13,641 nt of DNA from an uncultured Eubacteriales bacterium (GTDB lineage Bacteria; Bacillota; Clostridia; Oscillospirales; Oscillospiraceae): assembly GCA_905205195.1 (NCBI GenBank), contig CAJLCS010000045.1, positions 1 through 13,641 of the forward strand. Direction: 5' to 3'. Numbering within the stretch: the stretch's first letter is position 1; each line of letters begins with the position of its first letter. Shown here piece after piece: positions 6,636-13,256 of this stretch. Under the pieces are notes generated by a model. The model did no database searches. It worked only from the letters and a program-made list of their open reading frames with translations, and had not been told where the DNA came from. The position numbers and the translations under genes are program-made.

Positions 6636-6914
6636 CTAACGCTCTGAACAATTGTCACTTTCCGTATTTTCTTCAAACCGCGCCTTGATTTCCTCGTTGC
6701 GTATGGCGTACATAACAGGGACCAGCTTCAGGTCCTTTTCTTCCACGGAGATGGTGGCAATGTCCGGTTTCTCGCCGCACTGGGGAAAATTCACAAGCCA
6801 GCATCCTTCAACGCGGCGCGGATCACAAATCCACCCCTGCATTCCCTGATGAACCCCGTCTGCAGTATATTCTTCCTTTTCAACGGTCACTTCGACACAA
6901 TCCAGTTCTTTCAT
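6636..6914 (-). CDS. Small DUF4926-like protein, putative immunity protein, copy D
   Basis: This 92-residue paralog is separated from the tandem array by the toxin-like gene and a hairpin. It shares DCVEVTVEKEEYTADGV, GMQGWIC, WLVNFPQCGEK and PVMYAIRNEEIKARF with the others but has a distinct charged tail ending NTESDNCSER. I chose the ATG at 6914 because its MKELDCV aligns with the other copies. The longer open frame upstream runs through the tRNA gene and is not credible. The ribosome binding site is weak (GAAGAGAAG). No toxin gene lies immediately upstream of it, so it could be an orphan immunity gene. Confidence 0.78.
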   Translation of the reverse strand: MKELDCVEVTVEKEEYTADGVHQGMQGWICDPRRVEGCWLVNFPQCGEKPDIATISVEEKDLKLVPVMYAIRNEEIKARFEENTESDNCSER

Positions 6915-6960
6915 GGGGCTTCTCTTCGATGCATAACAGAATTTGGAAATGATAGGGTGC

Positions 6961-6991
6961 AAAAAACGGTGCGTCCACTGGACGCACCGTT
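6961..6991 (-). terminator. Terminator of the tRNA-Pro gene
   Basis: A 12-bp stem (6965-6976 with 6980-6991) and a 3-base loop are followed by T6 on the minus strand, directly behind the tRNA 3' end. It should insulate the tRNA from copy D. Confidence 0.88.
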
Positions 6992-7067
6992 GGTCGGAGT
7001 GTCGGGATTCGAACCCGAGGCCTCTTGGACCCGAACCAAGCGCGATACCAAACTTCGCCACACCCCG
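6991..7067 (-). tRNA. tRNA-Pro (anticodon CGG)
   Basis: A 77-base gene with encoded CCA. The acceptor stem is CGGGGTG/CACTCCG with one G-U pair, and the T arm contains GGTTCGAATCC. The anticodon arm CTTGG/CCAAG closes the loop TTCGGGT, giving anticodon CGG at 7031-7033. The loop has G36 and G37, the combination recognised by TrmD, whose gene lies in the operon just upstream. Confidence 0.96.
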
Positions 7068-7078
7068 ATAACTCCGTT

Positions 7079-7107
7079 ATTATACCGGCATTTTCCGGAA
7101 TTGTCAA
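7079..7107 (-). promoter_or_regulatory. Consensus promoter of tRNA-Pro
   Basis: On the minus strand TTGACA (7102-7107) and TATAAT (7079-7084) are separated by exactly 17 bases. The tRNA 5' end begins 11 bases after the -10 box. Confidence 0.9.
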
Positions 7108-7132
7108 GCCCGGCGGGGAACTTTTTTGGAAA

Positions 7133-7312
7133 TCAGGTGCGGTAGGTGGCCCGCTCCACCGCCGTATCCAGATCCGGGTCCATCCCCGGGCACCGGGCCG
7201 CAATCCGCTCCGCGCAGTGGGCAACGGTACGGCTGTGGTCGCCCCCTGGGCCGGGATGGCAATGCTCTCCCTCGGCCAGAAGGCGCTCCGCTTCTTCCCG
7301 TGTCGGATACAT
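7133..7312 (-). pseudogene. Truncated HD-domain protein
   Basis: This 59-residue frame has a proper start (AAGGGG 7 bases upstream) and lies 13 bases after the Sir2 gene in the same direction. MYPTREEAERLL, then HPGPGGDHSRTVAHCAERIA and CPGMDP match the N-terminus of a bacterial HD-domain hydrolase family, with the first metal-binding His at residue 26. The expected continuation with the HD dyad is missing. After CPGMDP the frame ends with an unrelated tail about 25 bases before the tRNA -35 box. The family is usually near 170-200 residues, so this is probably an inactive remnant of a gene cut by a deletion. It could still be translated as a short protein. Confidence 0.7.
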
Positions 7313-7325
7313 AATGTCCCCTTTC

Positions 7326-8045
7326 TCACAGTTGGGCGAACACCGCGCCCAGCGATTCATGCAGTACCAGATCGGCCCGCCCGTCATAGGGCGTCTCGTC
7401 CCGGTTGATCAGCACCAGACGGCTGCCCCGGTAGTAGCGCAGCAGTCCCGCCGCCGGATAGACCGTCAGGCTGGTGCCGCCGACGATCAGCACGTCCGCC
7501 CCGGCGATGGCTTCCACGCTCTTTTCCACCGTTTCCTCGCCAAGCGGCTCCTCATAGAGCACCACGTCCGGCTTGATGATGCCGCCGCAGGTGCAGCGGG
7601 GGATGCCGTCGGTATCCCGGATCCGCTCCGCCGGGTAGAATTTGCCGCAGCGGGTGCAGTAATTCCGCAGAATGCTGCCGTGGAGCTCGTAAACGCGCCT
7701 GCTGCCCGCCTTCTGGTGCAGGCCGTCAATGTTCTGGGTCACCACGGCGTCCAGCTTCCCCTCCGCCTCCCACCGGGCCAGCGTCCGATGGGTGATGTTC
7801 GGCTGTGCGTCAAGCGGCATCATTTTCTCACGGTAAAACCGGAAAAAATACGCCGGATTCTGCAGGAAAAAGCTGTGGCTGATGATGGTTTCCGGCGGAT
7901 AATCAAAGGACTGACGGTACAGGCCGTCCTCGCTCCGGAAGTCCGGCACGCCGGACTCGGTGGACACCCCGGCACCGCCGAAAAAGACCAGATGGCGGGC
8001 CTCCCCCACCCAACGCTTCAGAAGCTCCAGCTTTTCAGCGTCCAT
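7326..8045 (-). CDS. cobB: NAD-dependent protein deacylase, Sir2 family
   Basis: This 239-residue sirtuin removes acyl groups from lysines while consuming NAD+, and acts in the cytoplasm. The NAD-binding motif GAGVSTESGVPDFRS is at 24-38, QNIDGLHQ at 104-111 and the catalytic His at 122 in ELHGS. The structural zinc site is formed by Cys130, Cys133, Cys151 and Cys153, and GTSLxVYPAAGL follows. Length and motifs fit a complete bacterial enzyme. I chose the ATG at 8045, with GGGGGGAG upstream inside trmD. The gene overlaps trmD by 11 bases, so translation is probably coupled. A longer frame starting further up has no ribosome binding site. Finding a sirtuin in the trmD operon is uncommon. Confidence 0.94.
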   Translation of the reverse strand: MDAEKLELLKRWVGEARHLVFFGGAGVSTESGVPDFRSEDGLYRQSFDYPPETIISHSFFLQNPAYFFRFYREKMMPLDAQPNITHRTLARWEAEGKLDAVVTQNIDGLHQKAGSRRVYELHGSILRNYCTRCGKFYPAERIRDTDGIPRCTCGGIIKPDVVLYEEPLGEETVEKSVEAIAGADVLIVGGTSLTVYPAAGLLRYYRGSRLVLINRDETPYDGRADLVLHESLGAVFAQL

Positions 8046-8793
8046 CCTGCTCCCCCCAGCCTTCCGCGTCCAACTCCGCCAGGAGCTTTTTTTCCTGCTT
8101 GGATTCAAAGGTCAGCTTCCCGAACATATCCGGCCGACGGTTCCGGGTCCGGCGCAGCGCCATTTTCCGCCGCCAGCGGGCCACGTTGGCATGGTTGCCC
8201 GACAGCAGAATCGGCGGCACCTCCAGCCCGTGCCAGTTGGCCGGGCGGCTGTACTGGGGATACTCCAGCAGGCCGCTGTAGTGGCTCTCGTCCTCAAAGC
8301 ACTCCGGATCCGCCAGCACCCCGGGCACCATGCGGCACACCGCATCGGTGACGGCCATGGCGGCAATTTCTCCGCCGGTCAGGACAAAGTCCCCCAGCGA
8401 CAGCTCCTCATCCACGCACTCGTCGATAAACCGCTGGTCAATGCCCTCATAGTGGCCGCAGACCAGGACCAGATTCTCCATCTTGCTCAGCCGGATGGCG
8501 TCGGCCTGCCGGAAGGTATGGCCGCAGGGGGACAGATAAATCGTATGCACCGGTCCGCCCGCCTCATCACACACCGCCTCCCAGCAGCGGAACAGCGGGT
8601 CGGCCTGCATAATGGCCCCCCGGCCGCCGCCGTAGGGGTAATCGTCCACCTGATTCTGCTTGCTGGCGGTGTAATCCCGGATCTGGTGGGTTCCAATGCG
8701 GATATAGCCCCGCTCCTGGGCGCGGCCCAGAATGCTCTCGGACAGCACGTCCCCCAGCGTATCCGGGAACAGCGTCATGATGTCAATCCTCAT
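8035..8793 (-). CDS. trmD: tRNA (guanine37-N1)-methyltransferase
   Basis: This 252-residue SPOUT methyltransferase uses SAM to methylate G37 of tRNAs with G36, preventing +1 frameshifting. It starts with MRIDIMTLFP. The motifs include YGGGRGAIMQADP, LSPCGHTF, CGHYEGIDQR at 112-121, LGDFVLTGGE at 133-142, GLLEYPQYSRP and LLSGNHANVARWR. These cover the trefoil-knot SAM site and the C-terminal tRNA-binding domain, so the protein is full length. It acts as a dimer in this family. The start overlaps the end of rimM by 11 bases and the end overlaps the Sir2 gene. Confidence 0.98.
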   Translation of the reverse strand: MRIDIMTLFPDTLGDVLSESILGRAQERGYIRIGTHQIRDYTASKQNQVDDYPYGGGRGAIMQADPLFRCWEAVCDEAGGPVHTIYLSPCGHTFRQADAIRLSKMENLVLVCGHYEGIDQRFIDECVDEELSLGDFVLTGGEIAAMAVTDAVCRMVPGVLADPECFEDESHYSGLLEYPQYSRPANWHGLEVPPILLSGNHANVARWRRKMALRRTRNRRPDMFGKLTFESKQEKKLLAELDAEGWGEQDGR

Positions 8794-9274
8794 CGCTTCG
8801 CATCCCCTCGATCACCGTGACCTCCATCCGGTTGGCATCCAGATCAATCCGGTGTACAAACTGCCGCACGGCGGGAATCAGATATTCCCCGTCCCCCTGA
8901 ACCACATACACCTTGTTGCCGGGGTAATCCAGCACCTCCGTCACGGTCCCCAGGCAGGTTTCCCCCGCGTAGACCGCGACACCGGTCAGCTCGTCGGCAA
9001 AAATCAGATCCTCCGGCGCGTCCTCCCGGTAAACCTCCACGGTTTTGCCCCGGAGGGCCTGCCCGGCCTCCACGGTGTCCACGCCCCGGAGCTTGAGCAA
9101 ATTGCAGCCCTTCTGAATCCGGCAGCCGTCCACCGCATAGTCCTGCCCGCCGATCCGGACCCGGTCCATGCCGCAAAGGAACTCCGGCCCGTCGGTCCAG
9201 GGCAGCACCTTCACCTCGCCCCGGACGCCATGGGTGGTGACCACCTCACCGGCTTTGATAAAAGGGAGTTTCAT
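8783..9274 (-). CDS. rimM: 16S rRNA processing/ribosome maturation factor RimM
   Basis: This 163-residue protein assists 30S subunit assembly, where the family binds S19 and the 3' domain of 16S rRNA. The N-terminal beta-barrel domain (about 1-85) includes AGEVVTTHGVRGEVKV. The C-terminal PRC barrel (about 90-163) includes LTGVAVY, GTVTEVLDYPGNKVYVV and YLIPAVRQFV. The start has GAGGAG about 7 bases upstream. The stop lies inside trmD, an 11-base overlap. The conserved rimM-trmD pairing supports the assignment. Confidence 0.96.
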   Translation of the reverse strand: MKLPFIKAGEVVTTHGVRGEVKVLPWTDGPEFLCGMDRVRIGGQDYAVDGCRIQKGCNLLKLRGVDTVEAGQALRGKTVEVYREDAPEDLIFADELTGVAVYAGETCLGTVTEVLDYPGNKVYVVQGDGEYLIPAVRQFVHRIDLDANRMEVTVIEGMRSDED

Positions 9275-9302
9275 CTTCCCACTCCTCTCTATAAAACAGG
9301 AA

Positions 9303-9327
9303 ATGCGTGACGCTCTGCGCCACGCAT
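9303..9327 (-). other. Hairpin in the khpA-rimM gap
   Basis: ATGCGTG (9303-9309) pairs with CACGCAT (9321-9327), and after one mismatch an inner CGC/GCG pair closes a 3-base loop. It sits between khpA and rimM without a proper T run on the minus strand. It is more likely an mRNA processing or stability element than a terminator. Confidence 0.45.
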
Positions 9328-9332
9328 ACCGT

Positions 9333-9563
9333 TTAATCCACGATCTCTACCGTGACCTTCTCGCCGGTGCGCTGAGCAACGGTTTTCACGATGGTACGGA
9401 TTTCCTTGGCAATCCGACCCTGACGGCCAATCACCTTGCCCATGTCGCCTTCCGCCACATGAAGCTCCAGCACCGTCCCGTCCTCCCCGGGGATTTCGTT
9501 GACGGTTACTGCATCCGGATTGTCAACCAGATTTTTTGCCATATACAGCAAAAGTTCTTTCAT
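9333..9563 (-). CDS. khpA: KH-domain RNA-binding protein KhpA (YlqC)
   Basis: This 76-residue protein is a single KH domain. GKVIGRQGRIAKEIR contains the RNA-binding GxxG loop as GRQG, and the C-terminal strand is EKVTVEIVD. In other Firmicutes KhpA pairs with KhpB/Jag to bind many transcripts and affect cell division and elongation. Length is exactly family-typical. AAAGGAG lies 7 bases before the ATG. It occupies the conserved place between rpsP and rimM. Confidence 0.96.
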   Translation of the reverse strand: MKELLLYMAKNLVDNPDAVTVNEIPGEDGTVLELHVAEGDMGKVIGRQGRIAKEIRTIVKTVAQRTGEKVTVEIVD

Positions 9564-9584
9564 AGCGCTACTCCTTTGGAGAAA

Positions 9585-9824
9585 TTACAGCACGCCAGCC
9601 TTCTTCAGCAGGCCGCGGACGGTATCCGTGGGCTGAGCGCCATTCTTCACCCAGTTCTGAGCCTTCTCCGCGTCAACCTTGATCGCATCGGACTCAGCCA
9701 GGGGATTATAGGTGCCGATTTCCTCGATGCAGCGGCCATCACGGGGCGCACGGGAATCCGCAACCACAATCCGATAGAACGGAGACTTCTTCGCACCCAT
9801 TCTTCTCAGTCTGATCTTAACCAT
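9585..9824 (-). CDS. rpsP: 30S ribosomal protein S16
   Basis: This 79-residue ribosomal protein begins MVKIRLRRMGAKKSPFYRIVVADSR and contains RDGRCIEEIGTYNP and the C-terminal PTDTVRGLLKKAG. All are hallmark S16 segments, and the length is normal. GGAGGTG stands 7 bases upstream of the start. It binds 16S rRNA early in 30S assembly and is co-transcribed with the assembly factor genes downstream. Confidence 0.98.
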   Translation of the reverse strand: MVKIRLRRMGAKKSPFYRIVVADSRAPRDGRCIEEIGTYNPLAESDAIKVDAEKAQNWVKNGAQPTDTVRGLLKKAGVL

Positions 9825-9886
9825 TTTGTTTCACCTCCAACGTATTGTCTGTCTATCGCAAAGCAAAACTGCTTACCGCGAACCGA

Positions 9887-11239
9887 TTAAAGCCCGGGGA
9901 ACCCCCCGAAGCCGCCCATGCCGCGCATGCGCTTCATTTTCTTTCCGGCGCCGGGGCCGGTAAACTGGCGGATCATGGTCCGCATCTGCTCGAAGGATTT
10001 CAGGAGCTTGTTCACGTCCTCCACCTTCACACCGGCACCGGCGGCAATCCGTTTTTTCCGGCTGGCGCCGATGATGCCGGGATTTTCCCGTTCCTTGGGG
10101 GTCATGGACAGGATGATGGCCTCGGTGCGGGCCATGCCCTTTTCGTCCATCTTGGCGCCCTTGAGTCCCTTGGCGCCGCCGGGCAGCTGGGCCAGAATAT
10201 CCTCGATGGAGCCCATGGACTTGAGCTGCACCATCTGGTCGTAAAAATCCTGCAGTGTAAACCGGTTGGATTTCAACTTTTCTTCCATTTCGGCGGCTTT
10301 TTTGGCATCGTAGGCCTTTTCCGCCTTTTCAATCAGCGTCAGCACATCGCCCATGCCCAAAATCCGGGACGCCATCCGATCGGGATGGAAGGGCTCGATG
10401 TCCTCCAGCTTTTCGCCCATACCGGCAAACTTGATGGGCTTGCCCGTAATGGCCCGCACGGAAAGCGCCGCGCCGCCCCGGGCGTCGCCGTCCAGCTTGG
10501 AGAGCATGACGGAATCGATATCCAGCCACTCGTTGAAGCTCTGGGCGGCGTTCACCGCATCCTGGCCGGTCATGGCGTCCACCACCAGCATGATTTCGTC
10601 GGGCTTCACCGCGGCTTTGATGTTTTTCAGCTCCTCCATGAGCTGCTCGTCCACATGCAGCCGACCGGCGGTGTCCAGAAACACCATGTCATAGCCGTGC
10701 TGCCGGGCGTAGGTCACCGCCTCCTTGGCGATGGTCACGGGATTTTCCTGTCCCTTTTCAAAGACGGGAATCCCCAACTTCTCGCCGCAGACCTTTAACT
10801 GGGTGATGGCGGCGGGACGGTAAATATCGCAGGCAACCAGCAGCGGATTTTTCCCCTGCCGCTTCATCAGGCCCGCCAGCTTGGAGCCGTTGGTGGTTTT
10901 ACCGGCGCCCTGCAGGCCCACCAGCATCACCACGGTGGGGCCGTTGGGGTTGATGGTAAGATGCTTGGTATCGCTGCCCATCAGGGCCGTCAGCTCTTCG
11001 TTGACGATCTTCACGATCATCTGCGCCGGGGTCAGGGACTCCAGCACGTCGCTGCCGATGCACTTTTCCGTAACGGACTTGGTGAAATCCTTGACCACCT
11101 TGTAACTGACGTCCGCCTCCAGCAGCGCCATCCGGATCTCCCGCATGGCCTCCTTGACGTCGGATTCCTTCAGGCGGCCCTTGCCCCGGAGCTTTTTAAA
11201 GGTTGCGGAAATTTTTTCGGTTAAGCCTTCAAATGCCAT
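9887..11239 (-). CDS. ffh: Signal recognition particle GTPase Ffh
   Basis: This 450-residue protein binds 4.5S/6S SRP RNA and signal sequences of nascent membrane proteins, and delivers them to FtsY. The N domain (about 1-90) precedes the G domain. The latter has the P-loop GLQGAGKT at 108-115, DIYRPAA from 138, DTAGR at 189-193 and SKLDGDARGG from 247. The M domain from about 320 has SIEDILAQLPGG and SRKKRIAAGAG, the RNA-binding helix. A methionine- and glycine-rich tail ends the protein. Length is normal. The start lies 3 bases after the ylxM stop, and its ribosome binding site GAGGAG is in the last ylxM codons. Confidence 0.98.
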   Translation of the reverse strand: MAFEGLTEKISATFKKLRGKGRLKESDVKEAMREIRMALLEADVSYKVVKDFTKSVTEKCIGSDVLESLTPAQMIVKIVNEELTALMGSDTKHLTINPNGPTVVMLVGLQGAGKTTNGSKLAGLMKRQGKNPLLVACDIYRPAAITQLKVCGEKLGIPVFEKGQENPVTIAKEAVTYARQHGYDMVFLDTAGRLHVDEQLMEELKNIKAAVKPDEIMLVVDAMTGQDAVNAAQSFNEWLDIDSVMLSKLDGDARGGAALSVRAITGKPIKFAGMGEKLEDIEPFHPDRMASRILGMGDVLTLIEKAEKAYDAKKAAEMEEKLKSNRFTLQDFYDQMVQLKSMGSIEDILAQLPGGAKGLKGAKMDEKGMARTEAIILSMTPKERENPGIIGASRKKRIAAGAGVKVEDVNKLLKSFEQMRTMIRQFTGPGAGKKMKRMRGMGGFGGFPGL

Positions 11240-11242
11240 TGT

Positions 11243-11587
11243 TTACTCCTCAAGATCATGGGCGGCCGATGCAATCGTCCCGGCCAGTGCGGAAACGGCG
11301 GGATCGGGATACCCGGCCAGTCTGGCCGCCGTCTCCCGCAGGGCGGAAACCGCTTTTCTTGTCCGCAGGCTTCTGCCCACGCAGCCGATGTTTTCCTCCA
11401 TCCGCCGCAGCAGCGCCTCGGTGCGGGCCAGATTATCGCAGACCGCCTGACGGCTGACGCCCAGCGCCTGGGCGATTTCCCCAAGAGAGAGGTCCTGATT
11501 GTAGCGCATATCGAAGCACTCCCGCTGCTTTTCCGTCAGCATTCCGCCGTAGAAGTCGTACAGCAGTGTCATTTCCAATGCGTCCAT
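11243..11587 (-). CDS. ylxM: YlxM-like helix-turn-helix protein (UPF0122)
   Basis: This 114-residue protein is the usual partner encoded just before ffh in Firmicutes. It begins MDALEMTLLYDFYGGMLTEKQ, and a sigma-70 region 4-like helix-turn-helix covers about 33-56 (LSLGEIAQALGVSRQAVCDNL). I chose the ATG at 11587 because GGGGAGG lies 5 bases upstream and the position matches the family. A longer open frame runs through the promoter and is not credible. It may modulate SRP function; its role is not settled. It leads the operon and is tightly coupled to ffh. Confidence 0.94.
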   Translation of the reverse strand: MDALEMTLLYDFYGGMLTEKQRECFDMRYNQDLSLGEIAQALGVSRQAVCDNLARTEALLRRMEENIGCVGRSLRTRKAVSALRETAARLAGYPDPAVSALAGTIASAAHDLEE

Positions 11588-11629
11588 GGCGGCCTCCCCT
11601 GTCAAGGCAAACTCCTTGACTTCCCGGGT

Positions 11630-11658
11630 ATTATAGCATACCTCTTCCGGAATGTCAA
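11630..11658 (-). promoter_or_regulatory. Consensus promoter of the ylxM-ffh-rpsP-trmD operon
   Basis: On the minus strand TTGACA (11653-11658) and TATAAT (11630-11635) are separated by exactly 17 bases, a perfect sigma-A promoter about 43 bases upstream of ylxM. It fits strong constitutive expression of the translation and secretion operon. Confidence 0.9.
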
Positions 11659-11684
11659 GTATTTTTCCTGAACACCTGTAGACG

Positions 11685-12323
11685 TTATCGGAGCCGGTAC
11701 CACCGCTCCAGCTCCCGGGTGGGGAGAAAGCCCAGCGATTCATACAGCGCCATGGCCTTCCGGTTGGCGTCGGCCACGGTCAGCACCGCCGTTTCCTCCG
11801 TCAGCAAATGGTTCAGGGCCAGCACCACATCCCGGCCGCCTCCCGGCGTCACCGCGGCCACCCAGTCAATCCGGTTGACGGAGGCCCGGCCGATGCCCAG
11901 CAGCGTTTTTCCCCGGTGGACGAAATAGCCGTCGCCCTTTTGCAGCATGGCTTGTCCCTCCGCCAGCGTCATCCACGCACCGGCAGGCACGGCCCGGACC
12001 TTCCGGTTATAAATAGCGCGCCAGTCCTCCAGCGTGGAGGTCTGCACCGGCCACAAGGCGGCGTCCGTATCTGGCAGGGCGCTGCGGCGGCAGTGGAGCT
12101 CCAGAATGACCGTTTCCACCGGATAAGCCGCCAGCGCCGAATGGCCCGCCGCAAAAATTTCCTCTGCGCCGCAGACCCGGCAGAAATCCCGGCACTCGGC
12201 CGCCAGCTTTTCCGGCTCGGACGTGGCCTGAAGCCGGATATAGGCCTTGCCCTGGGGTACGATTTCCCGGAGGATCAGGCTGGCCGCGCCGTATTCCGTT
12301 GTAAAGATCGGAAGGTCCTTCAT
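11685..12323 (-). CDS. GNAT family N-acetyltransferase
   Basis: This protein of about 212 residues probably transfers an acetyl group from acetyl-CoA to an unknown amine. The N-terminal third (KDLPIFTTEYGAASLILREI) resembles a class of Firmicutes acetyltransferases. The C-terminal GNAT fold shows AAVTPGGGRDVVLALN in place of the usual acetyl-CoA loop and VADANRKAMALYESLGF in the last helix-strand. The start is uncertain. I prefer the ATG at 12323 (MKDLPIF); 12329 and 12353 are in-frame alternatives, and no strong ribosome binding site separates them. It lies upstream of the ylxM promoter with no visible terminator between. The substrate is not predictable. Confidence 0.8.
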   Translation of the reverse strand: MKDLPIFTTEYGAASLILREIVPQGKAYIRLQATSEPEKLAAECRDFCRVCGAEEIFAAGHSALAAYPVETVILELHCRRSALPDTDAALWPVQTSTLEDWRAIYNRKVRAVPAGAWMTLAEGQAMLQKGDGYFVHRGKTLLGIGRASVNRIDWVAAVTPGGGRDVVLALNHLLTEETAVLTVADANRKAMALYESLGFLPTRELERWYRLR

Positions 12324-12339
12324 ATGCATCACCGGACCC

Positions 12340-12367
12340 AGTGTACCACACATTTTCCCGTTTGCAA
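12340..12367 (-). promoter_or_regulatory. Possible promoter of the GNAT gene
   Basis: TTGCAA (12362-12367) and TACACT (12340-12345) on the minus strand are 16 bases apart. If used, the transcript would start only about 10 bases before the preferred ATG, so this call is tentative. It would exclude the start codon at 12353. Confidence 0.4.
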
Positions 12368-12379
12368 AGGAAAGAATCG

Positions 12380-12408
12380 TTGCTTCCGGGGAAAATCTGT
12401 GTTATGAT
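12380..12408 (+). promoter_or_regulatory. Promoter of the zinc-ribbon/LRR protein gene
   Basis: TTGCTT (12380-12385) and TATGAT (12403-12408) are separated by 17 bases. GAGGTG at 12419-12424 and the ATG at 12430 follow. Confidence 0.68.
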
Positions 12409-12429
12409 GGAGAAAATGAGGTGAAAATC

Positions 12430-13086
12430 ATGAACAATTGTCCCCGCTGCGGCTGTCCCGTCTGGCAGACGAACTTCTGCACCGCCTGCGGTGCGCCCCT
12501 GCCCCGCCGACGCCGCCGCTTCACGCCGCTGCTTGTCATGGCAGTGATGATTGCCGTCAGCCTGACCGTTTATCTGCTGATGCCCACCGGCCGGACCGTT
12601 CCCGCCGGGAACTCCTGCTTTGCCGTTGCCAACGGCACCCTGTTTTTCGATGAATCCCGCTATGACGGCGACGGCGATCTGGTGATTCCCCAGACGGTAG
12701 ACGGCGAAACGGTCCGCGTCATCGGCGCCGACTGCTTTTCCGGCTGCGACAGGCTGACTTCCATAACTCTGCCCGTCACCGTCGTCGCCATCGAGGACGG
12801 CGCCTTTGCCGGGTGCACCGGCCTGCGGGGTATCGCCCTGCAGGAAAATCTGATGGTCATGGGCAGCGGCGTCTTCCGGGACTGCCGGTCGCTGGAAGCC
12901 GTCCGGTTCTCCGTACTGCCCCAGTCGCTGCCTGCCGACACCTTCTCCGGCTGCGACAGCCTGCGCTATCTGTTCGTCCCCACAAATTATGCCACCTGGA
13001 AGGACTGCTTCGACGGCTTCATCACCCCCTACACCTATGTTTCCTGCGCCGACGGCATTTTCCCCCAGGGCGGAACGCCGTCCTGA
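12430..13086 (+). CDS. Zinc-ribbon membrane protein with BspA-like leucine-rich repeats
   Basis: This 218-residue protein starts with a short zinc ribbon (Cys4, Cys7, Cys17, Cys20). Five arginines at 26-30 and one hydrophobic membrane segment (about 31-51) follow. The positive charges predict a cytoplasmic ribbon and an extracellular C-terminus. Residues about 85-200 hold several copies of the BspA/LRR_5 pattern (VIGADCFSGCDRLTSITLP, IEDGAFAGCTGL, GSGVFRDCRSLEAV, LPADTFSGCDSLRYLFVP). Such repeats mediate binding to surfaces or proteins. The start is supported by GAGGTG and the promoter. It diverges from the GNAT gene. The specific function is unknown. Confidence 0.87.
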   Translation: MNNCPRCGCPVWQTNFCTACGAPLPRRRRRFTPLLVMAVMIAVSLTVYLLMPTGRTVPAGNSCFAVANGTLFFDESRYDGDGDLVIPQTVDGETVRVIGADCFSGCDRLTSITLPVTVVAIEDGAFAGCTGLRGIALQENLMVMGSGVFRDCRSLEAVRFSVLPQSLPADTFSGCDSLRYLFVPTNYATWKDCFDGFITPYTYVSCADGIFPQGGTPS

Positions 13087-13099
13087 ACCGCCGTTTTTT
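13069..13099 (+). terminator. Possible terminator of the LRR protein gene
   Basis: GGCGG (13069-13073) can pair with CCGCC (13088-13092) across a 14-base loop that includes the stop codon. G and T6 follow. The short stem makes this a weak call. Confidence 0.4.
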
Positions 13100-13195
13100 G
13101 TGCATTTGCTACAATTTTCAGTGTCCCAGCTTCTTCCATTTCTTAACTTACCAAACAATTTTTGAAAATTAGTCCTTCTTTTTCTCGCTGATTCC

Positions 13196-13223
13196 TTGAT
13201 TTTTGCACTGCAAGTTGTATAAT
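13196..13223 (+). promoter_or_regulatory. Promoter of the 76-residue protein gene
   Basis: TTGATT (13196-13201) and a perfect TATAAT (13218-13223) are separated by 16 bases, about 34 bases before the start codon. Confidence 0.68.
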
Positions 13224-13256
13224 AGAAGCAGCACATTCGAAAGGAGGACTGTTCCC

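Noticed and set aside
6915..7061. N-terminal extension of copy D
   Set aside because: The extension runs through the tRNA-Pro gene and its terminator. The internal ATG at 6914 aligns with the other paralogs.
12007..13236. A 409-residue minus-strand open frame
   Set aside because: It is antisense to the LRR protein and also overlaps the GNAT gene in another frame. No ribosome binding site or domain supports it.
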